Shown here piece by piece: positions 6,160 through 10,061 of a DNA stretch of 10,061 nt. Position 1 is the stretch's first letter. Each line of letters opens with the position of its first letter. Source of the stretch: Gemmataceae bacterium (lineage in GTDB: Bacteria; Planctomycetota; Planctomycetia; Gemmatales; Gemmataceae); the NCBI GenBank assembly GCA_947474875.1, contig CANJKY010000058.1, positions 1 through 10,061 on the forward strand, in the 5' to 3' direction. The notes beneath the pieces are model-generated. The model ran no database searches. It was given only the letters and a program-made list of their open reading frames with translations, and had not been told where the DNA came from. Position numbers and translations under genes: made by a program.

Positions 6160-7023
6160 ATGGGCTGGGAGATGCGTCACGGCCGGAAGTACCTGTACCG
6201 ATCACGACGGGTGAACGGCGTTCCGGTCAAGGAGTACCTGGCGGCCGACGACGGGGAGTGGAGCCGGCTGCTGGCCGATCAGCTCGCCCGCTGGCAGCAA
6301 CAGGCCGCGGCCGAGCGGAAACGTGTTCGAATCGAAGGAGCGGCAACCCGCAAACAGGCGGACGACCTGCTCCGGCAACTGAACGCAGCGAATACCGAAC
6401 TCCAGTCGGCGGCCGCGGTGGTGCTGGCCGCCGTCGGGTTCCACCGGCACCACCGCGGAGAATGGCGGATGCGACGGAACCATTCGACGGACGCGGCGGT
6501 GCGGCCGCTCATCCAGTTCCGGTTGGACGACGCCGAGGCGACCAAGCTGTTCGACCGGGTGCGGGCCGGGGACAAGACGGCAATGAACCAGCTCCCCGCC
6601 CTGCTCCGTGACCGCGGGTGGACGGCCACCGTCGGCGACCTCGGGTGGATCGCCACCAAGTCCCTGCTGGACGCCGTGTGCGCCGGCGACCCGATGTGGG
6701 CGGAGGCGGTGAAGCTGCGGGTGATGGAACTGCGGGCCGAGCTGGAGGGGAAGGAGCCGACGGTGCTCGACCAGCTTCTGGTGCGGCGGGTGCTGAACGC
6801 CTGGCTGACGGTCCACCACCTGGAGATCCTGTTGTGCGTTCGCCCGCCGTCCGACATCCGGTCGCGGGAGTACCTGGACCGGGCCATCGGCCGCGCCCAG
6901 AAGCGGATGACGAGCGCCCTGGCCGAGCTGGCGCGGGTGCGGCGGCTGAAGTTGCCGGCGGTCACGGTGAACGCCACGGTGGTATCACCCGGTAAACTGC
7001 CGCCCGCGTTCCCAGAGCAATAA
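6160..7023 (+). CDS. Unrecognised 287-aa protein with an N-terminal RRVxGxxVKEYL-type motif
   Basis: ATG 6160 has GGAGG (6146-6150) 9 nt upstream. The first 30 residues (MGWEMRHGRKYLYRSRRVNG, then VPVKEYL) look like a small beta-sheet with basic and aromatic residues, a beginning I associate with many uncharacterised proteins of planctomycete and other bacterial accessory regions. A charged coiled-coil-like helix follows (about 33-85), then GFHRHHRGEWRMRR (93-106). The C-terminal half is helical, with VLDQLLVRRVLNAWLTVHHLE (201-221, about one helix) and a closing basic helix with RAQKRMTSALAELARVRRLK (245-264). No enzyme motif, signal peptide or membrane segment is seen. It sits 110 nt before the integrase; the gap is pyrimidine-rich and has no gene. 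It is most likely a cytoplasmic element-encoded protein of unknown role, perhaps nucleic-acid binding. Confidence 0.75.
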   Translation: MGWEMRHGRKYLYRSRRVNGVPVKEYLAADDGEWSRLLADQLARWQQQAAAERKRVRIEGAATRKQADDLLRQLNAANTELQSAAAVVLAAVGFHRHHRGEWRMRRNHSTDAAVRPLIQFRLDDAEATKLFDRVRAGDKTAMNQLPALLRDRGWTATVGDLGWIATKSLLDAVCAGDPMWAEAVKLRVMELRAELEGKEPTVLDQLLVRRVLNAWLTVHHLEILLCVRPPSDIRSREYLDRAIGRAQKRMTSALAELARVRRLKLPAVTVNATVVSPGKLPPAFPEQ

Positions 7024-7133
7024 CAGCACCGAGTTCGCGACCGCAGCCGGCAAGCGCATCGGCCGGCCCTGACCTTCCCCGCCCTGCCCTTCCCTGTTAC
7101 ACCCCTGATCCGCACCCGCGGAGAGGCCCCGTC

Positions 7134-8822
7134 ATGCCCGCGTTGTTCAAACCCGACCGCCCCTACCCTCTGCCGAAGGACGCGCAGTTCGTCGAGCACA
7201 AGGGCAAGCCCCACGCCCGCGTCGGCGGCGTGCTGTACCCGCTGTCGAAGGACGGGCGGAAGTACCTGAAGCCGGCGGCCAAGTGGGCGGCGGACGTGGT
7301 GTTCGCCGACGGCACCCGCAAGCGGGTGCGGTTCTCGCCCAACAAGTCCGCCGCCGCCATGATGCTGGCCGCCCTGCTGAAGACGATCGAGAACGAGCGG
7401 TGCGGGGTGGTGGACAAGTTCGCCGCCCACCGCAAACGCCCGCTGGCCGAGCACCTGGCCGACTGGCGGGCGGACCTGGTGGCGAAGGGGAACGGGGCCG
7501 AGTACGCGGACCTGAAGTTCGGCCGGGCCGCCCGCCTGTTCGACGCCTGCCGGTTCGTGCGGACGACCGACCTGTCGGCCAGCCGGGTGCAGAAGGAACT
7601 GGGCACGCTCAAGGCGGGCGGGCTGTCCGCGCAGACGATCAACCACTACCTGGGCGCCGCCAAGCAGTTCTGCCGCTGGCTGGTGGCCGACCGGCGGGCG
7701 GCCGACCACCCGCTGGCCCACCTGAAGGCCGGGAACGTGAAGCTCGACCGCCGGCACGATCGCCGGGAGCTGTCCGCCGCCGAGTTCGAGGCGCTGGTGG
7801 CGGCCACCCGCACCGGCCGCAGTCGCAAGGGGCTGAGCGGGCCGGACCGGGCGAAGCTGTACACCGTCGCCGCGTACACCGGCCTGCGGGCGTCCGAGTT
7901 GGCCAGCCTCACCCCGGAGTCGTTCAGCTTGACCGCCACCCCGCCAACGCTCGCCGTGGCGGCCGCGTACTCGAAGCACCGCCGGGAAGACACCGTGCCC
8001 GTCCACCCCGCCCTGGTCGAGCTGCTGGCCCCGTGGCTGGCCGATCGCCCCGCCGGGGTGCGGCTGTGGCCGGGGAAGTGGGCGGCCCAGAAGGGCGGTG
8101 GGAAGATGCTGCGGGCCGACCTGAAGGTGGCGCGGCTGGCGTGGGTGAGAAGTGCGACGACGGACGACGAGCGGACCGCCCGCTCGCAGTCGGACTTCCT
8201 GGCCTACGAGGACTCGGCCGGCCGGTTCGCCGACTTCCACGCCCTGCGGCACACGTTCATCACCAACCTGGTGAAGGCGGACGTACACCCGAAGGTGGCC
8301 AAGGAGCTGGCCCGGCACTCGACCATCACCCTGACCATGGACCGGTACGCCCACGTGGGGTTGCACGATACCGCGGCGGCGGTGAACAAGCTGCCCGCCA
8401 TGACCCCGGCCGGGAGCAGCACGGGAGCAGCACCGGGAGCAGCAGATTCCGATAACGGGCGAGAACGCATGAGGGCGGGTGAGAATACGGACGGTTCGGG
8501 CAGGGGGTCCATCCCCACCCTGCCCTTCCCGCGTCCGGGCCTGGAAATGAAGGCGGTTGAGAGCGATCGAGAGCCGATGAGTACACCCGAGAAGCGGAAG
8601 GGGAGGGATTCGAACCCTCGGACGGGACTGGCCCGTCTCCGGTTTTCAAGACCGGTGCATTCAACCGCTCTGCCACCCTTCCGGTCGGCGGCCATTCTAC
8701 TCGCCGCGGCGGCGGCATTCTACACTGCCATTGTCCCGCCCCGCATCACTTTCCGAGACCCCGGCTCATGCTGTCCACCTATTTCGTCCTGTCCGCCATG
8801 CTCACCCCCGCCGCCGACATGA
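7134..8822 (+). CDS. Tyrosine recombinase (site-specific integrase) with a run-through C-terminus
   Basis: Catalyses integration and excision of the element. ATG 7134 has GAGAGG (7121-7126) 7 nt upstream. The core-binding domain spans about 100-195; the catalytic domain about 210-420 shows R252 (YTGLR), K281 (SKHRRED), H369 and R372 (FHALRHTF), H395 (ARHSTI) and nucleophile Y405 (MDRYAHV), so all six usual residues are present. The fold should end near residue 420, but the frame stays open to 562 aa: residues about 488-517 are antisense translation of the tRNA-Ser gene (GRDSNPRTGLARLRFSRPVH and onward) and the last residues overlap the next gene by 55 nt. A GGGAGCAGCACC tandem repeat at 8412-8446 has one base missing in its first unit; with that base the protein would end at TAA 8453-8455 as a 440-aa enzyme. 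The 8822 end is thus an open-frame end, probably not the ancestral one. The enzyme itself is very likely active-site intact. Confidence 0.92.
   Translation: MPALFKPDRPYPLPKDAQFVEHKGKPHARVGGVLYPLSKDGRKYLKPAAKWAADVVFADGTRKRVRFSPNKSAAAMMLAALLKTIENERCGVVDKFAAHRKRPLAEHLADWRADLVAKGNGAEYADLKFGRAARLFDACRFVRTTDLSASRVQKELGTLKAGGLSAQTINHYLGAAKQFCRWLVADRRAADHPLAHLKAGNVKLDRRHDRRELSAAEFEALVAATRTGRSRKGLSGPDRAKLYTVAAYTGLRASELASLTPESFSLTATPPTLAVAAAYSKHRREDTVPVHPALVELLAPWLADRPAGVRLWPGKWAAQKGGGKMLRADLKVARLAWVRSATTDDERTARSQSDFLAYEDSAGRFADFHALRHTFITNLVKADVHPKVAKELARHSTITLTMDRYAHVGLHDTAAAVNKLPAMTPAGSSTGAAPGAADSDNGRERMRAGENTDGSGRGSIPTLPFPRPGLEMKAVESDREPMSTPEKRKGRDSNPRTGLARLRFSRPVHSTALPPFRSAAILLAAAAAFYTAIVPPRITFRDPGSCCPPISSCPPCSPPPPT
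8412..8446 (+). repeat. Imperfect 12-bp tandem repeat in the integrase tail
   Basis: Three head-to-tail units: GGGAGCAGCAC (8412-8422, 11 nt), GGGAGCAGCACC (8423-8434, 12 nt) and GGGAGCAGCAGA (8435-8446). The one-base deficit of the first unit changes the downstream frame. Restored to 12 nt, the units encode GSST-GSST-GSSR and the frame closes two codons later at TAA 8453-8455. Tandem repeats of this type are prone to slippage. Confidence 0.8.
8498..8525 (+). terminator. Terminator-like hairpin between the integrase and the tRNA gene
   Basis: GGGCAGGG (8498-8505) pairs perfectly with CCCTGCCC (8518-8525) around a 12-nt loop that can pair further with a small bulge. There is no T tract, so factor-independent termination is doubtful. 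Its place, 43 nt after the presumed ancestral integrase stop (8453-8455) and 70 nt before the tRNA 3' end, fits a 3' boundary that keeps integrase transcription out of the antisense tRNA gene. Function inferred. Confidence 0.35.
8595..8640. other. Probable attachment site (attR-like junction) in the 3' half of tRNA-Ser
   Basis: Tyrosine integrases of this arrangement usually recombine within the 3' half of the tRNA gene they abut. Here the integrase reads toward the tRNA and the tRNA 3' end faces the integrase, which is the classic geometry. The crossover core should lie somewhere in the T-arm and acceptor region. No second copy of this sequence exists in the window, so neither the exact core nor the far end can be fixed. 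Limits given are approximate. Confidence 0.5.
8595..8682 (-). tRNA. tRNA-Ser (anticodon UGA)
   Basis: An 88-nt class II tRNA on the minus strand. Acceptor GGAAGGG (8682-8676) pairs with CCCTTCC (8602-8596), with discriminator G at 8595. The anticodon arm is CCGGT-CTTGAAA-ACCGG (8655-8639), with TGA at 8648-8646 reading UCA-type serine codons. A long variable arm (about 8638-8620) and T arm GAGGG-TTCGAAT-CCCTC (8619-8603) complete it. CCA is not encoded: the bases after the discriminator read CTTC. The gene is complete on the element-flanked side, as expected when an integrating element restores the tRNA 3' end. It lies antisense inside the open integrase frame. Confidence 0.96.
8693..8723 (-). 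promoter_or_regulatory. Candidate promoter of tRNA-Ser with two TAGAAT boxes
   Basis: On the minus strand GTAGAATG occurs twice, at 8700-8693 and 8723-8716, 23 bp apart. TAGAAT differs from the TATAAT consensus at one base. The nearer copy ends 11 nt before the tRNA 5' end at 8682, the right distance for a -10 box with a short leader. I see no good -35 box at the matching distance, so the assignment is tentative. Confidence 0.35.
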
Positions 8823-10042
8823 AAGCCGGCGACTGGCCGCAGTTCCGCGGCCCGAACCGCGACGGGGCGTCGAAGGAGATCGGCCTGCTCCAGGAGTGGC
8901 CGAAGGGCGGGCCGCCCAAGCTGTGGACCGTGTCCGGGTGCGGCGGCGGGTACAGCACGGTGGCCGTGGCCGGCGGGTTCATCTACGGGTCGGGCAAGAA
9001 GGACGGCAAGGACTGCGTGTGGTGCCTGAAGGAGGCGGACGGCAATGGGGTGTGGAACACCCCGTTCGCCGACGCCAAGAGAGTCGGGTACGACGAGGGC
9101 ACCAAGAGCACCCCGACGGTGGCCGACGGCCGGGTGTACTGCGTGTCGCCGGGCGGGGAGTTGGTCTGCCTGACGGCTAAGGACGGCAAGGAGGTGTGGA
9201 AGAAGAGCTACACGAAAGACTTCGGCGGGGGCGTGCAGAGCTGGGGGTACAGCGAGAGCGTGCTGGTGGACGGGGACAAGGTGATTTGCACCCCGTGTTC
9301 GAACAAAGCGGCGGTGGTGGCGCTGGACGCGAAGTCCGGCAAAACGCTGTGGAAGACGGAAGTGTCGAACGCCGGCGGGGCCGGCGGGTACTCGTCCGCC
9401 GCCAAGATGACGGTCGGCAAGACGGACCAGTACGTCACCCTGCTGGGCAAGGCCGGCGGGGTAGTCGGCGTGGACGCCACGACGGGCAAGCTGCTGTGGC
9501 AGTACACGAAGGTGATGAACGGCACGGCCAACATCCCCACCCCGGTGGTGAAGGACGACCTGGTGTGGTGCAGCACCGGGTACGGGGACGGCGGGTCGGC
9601 GCTGCTGCACATCAAGGAGAGCCGCGGCAAGTTCGAGGCGGAGGAGGTGAAGTACTACAAGTCGGGCGAACTCCAGAACCACCACGGCGGGATGGTGCTG
9701 GTCGGGGATTACGTGTACTTCGGGCACGCGCACAACAACGGGTACCCGGCGTGCGTCGAACTCAAGACCGGCGAGATCAAGTGGAAGGAGCGGGGGCCGG
9801 CCGCCGGCGGGAGCGGGTCCGGGTGCGTAGTGTACGCCGACGGCATGCTCTACTTCCGCTACCAGAACGGGAAGATGGCGCTGGTGAAGGCCAGCCCGGA
9901 CGGGTTCGAGCTGAAGGGGTCGTTCGACATCCCGGAGAAGAGCGGCAAGGACAGTTGGCAGCACCCGGTGGTGGCGAACGGCAAACTGTACCTCCGCGAC
10001 CAGGACAAGCTGCACTGTTTCGACGTGAAGAAGGGTGGGTGA
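8768..10042 (+). CDS. Exported PQQ-like (BamB-type) beta-propeller repeat protein
   Basis: A 424-aa protein complete within the window. After a short hydrophobic N-terminus (about 1-16, without a clear basic n-region, so export is likely but not certain), it carries DWPQFRGPNRDG (22-33), the opening motif of many planctomycete PQQ-like WD40/beta-propeller proteins. Propeller blades are marked by repeats of the form L-D-x-x-x-G-K-x-x-W: LTAKDGKEVW (135-144), LDAKSGKTLW (186-195), VDATTGKLLW (235-244) and VELKTGEIKW (330-339), followed by weaker blades to the end (DKLHCFDVK). No catalytic residues are recognised; such proteins are presumed scaffolds or ligand binders in the periplasm. ATG 8768 is the only in-frame start near the mature region; it lacks a clear Shine-Dalgarno site. 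It lies beyond the tRNA and so belongs to the chromosome, not the element. The integrase open frame overlaps its first 55 nt. Confidence 0.9.
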   Translation: MLSTYFVLSAMLTPAADMKAGDWPQFRGPNRDGASKEIGLLQEWPKGGPPKLWTVSGCGGGYSTVAVAGGFIYGSGKKDGKDCVWCLKEADGNGVWNTPFADAKRVGYDEGTKSTPTVADGRVYCVSPGGELVCLTAKDGKEVWKKSYTKDFGGGVQSWGYSESVLVDGDKVICTPCSNKAAVVALDAKSGKTLWKTEVSNAGGAGGYSSAAKMTVGKTDQYVTLLGKAGGVVGVDATTGKLLWQYTKVMNGTANIPTPVVKDDLVWCSTGYGDGGSALLHIKESRGKFEAEEVKYYKSGELQNHHGGMVLVGDYVYFGHAHNNGYPACVELKTGEIKWKERGPAAGGSGSGCVVYADGMLYFRYQNGKMALVKASPDGFELKGSFDIPEKSGKDSWQHPVVANGKLYLRDQDKLHCFDVKKGG

Positions 10043-10061
10043 TTGAGAGTGGTGGGCCCAC

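Larger units (their letters stand above)
1814..8594 (+). mobile_element. Integrase-proximal part of a tRNA-Ser-integrated element (left end outside or unresolved)
   Basis: The right edge is defined by a tyrosine integrase reading into the 3' end of tRNA-Ser, with an ordinary exported-protein gene beyond. The content is typical of small integrative elements: helix-turn-helix regulator, winged-helix protein, primase/helicase, small unknowns, integrase, all on one strand and closely packed. No direct repeat of the tRNA 3' end is found elsewhere in the window, so the left end is not seen; the gene at 74-1813 may or may not belong. No structural, packaging or transfer genes are present in this part, so it could be a satellite, an integrated plasmid-like element or a remnant of something larger. 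Confidence 0.7.

Noticed and set aside
6279..8366. A 695-aa open frame on the minus strand
   Set aside because: Antisense to the 287-aa gene and the integrase core with its intact active site; composition is typical of a shadow frame.
8720..10015. A 431-aa minus-strand frame opposite the beta-propeller gene
   Set aside because: The plus-strand frame has clear propeller blades and the DWPQFRGPNRDG motif; the antisense frame is low-complexity.
1..10061. A second attachment-site copy of the tRNA-Ser 3' end
   Set aside because: I looked for the GGGATTCGAACCCTC block elsewhere and found only the copy in the tRNA; TTCGAA occurrences near 384 and 6324 do not extend.
1..10061. CRISPR array or retron-like non-coding RNA
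   Set aside because: No regularly spaced direct repeats and no cas or reverse transcriptase motifs; the repeats seen are a hairpin with one extra copy and short dyads.

Overview
The window looks like chromosomal DNA from a planctomycete, most likely Gemmataceae. The basis is the very high GC content, the strongly G/C-ending codons of most genes, and an intact PQQ-like beta-propeller gene opening with the DWPQFRGPNRDG motif seen in many exported planctomycete proteins. The family assignment is from recognition of protein style, not from a database search.

Layout. Positions 1-51 are an almost pure C/G tract that may be a sequencing or contig-edge problem. A large unrecognised gene (74-1813) follows, with less G/C-biased codons than its neighbours. 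Next is a compact AT-richer control region full of dyads (1814-1973). It precedes a same-strand run of genes: a 69-aa unknown (1974-2183), an AlpA/MerR-like helix-turn-helix protein (2180-2476), a winged-helix-like protein (2568-2960), a primase-polymerase/DUF3987 helicase (2957-5488), three unknown proteins (5576-5821, 5826-6155, 6160-7023) and a tyrosine integrase (7134-8822). Several stop/start overlaps of the ATGA/GTGA type and clear ribosome binding sites suggest translational coupling. Right after the integrase core lies a tRNA-Ser(UGA) gene on the minus strand (8595-8682), then an apparently ordinary chromosomal gene (8768-10042).

Interpretation. Positions from at least 1814 to about 8594 look like the integrase-proximal part of an integrative element inserted at the 3' end of tRNA-Ser. 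It carries its own initiator-type replication protein and small DNA-binding regulators, a gene set comparable in logic to P4-type satellites and other integrative plasmids. I see no capsid, terminase, conjugation, toxin-antitoxin, restriction or CRISPR genes. The second attachment site is not in the window, so the left end lies outside it.

The most interesting non-coding signals are: a perfect 27-bp inverted repeat around the stop codon of the primase/helicase gene, with a third 21-nt copy inside the same gene at the primase-helicase domain junction; a GGGAGCAGCACC tandem repeat with one base missing, which appears to have cost the integrase its normal stop and made its frame run through the tRNA gene into the next gene; and a cluster of ATTCGG-type dyads upstream of the early genes.
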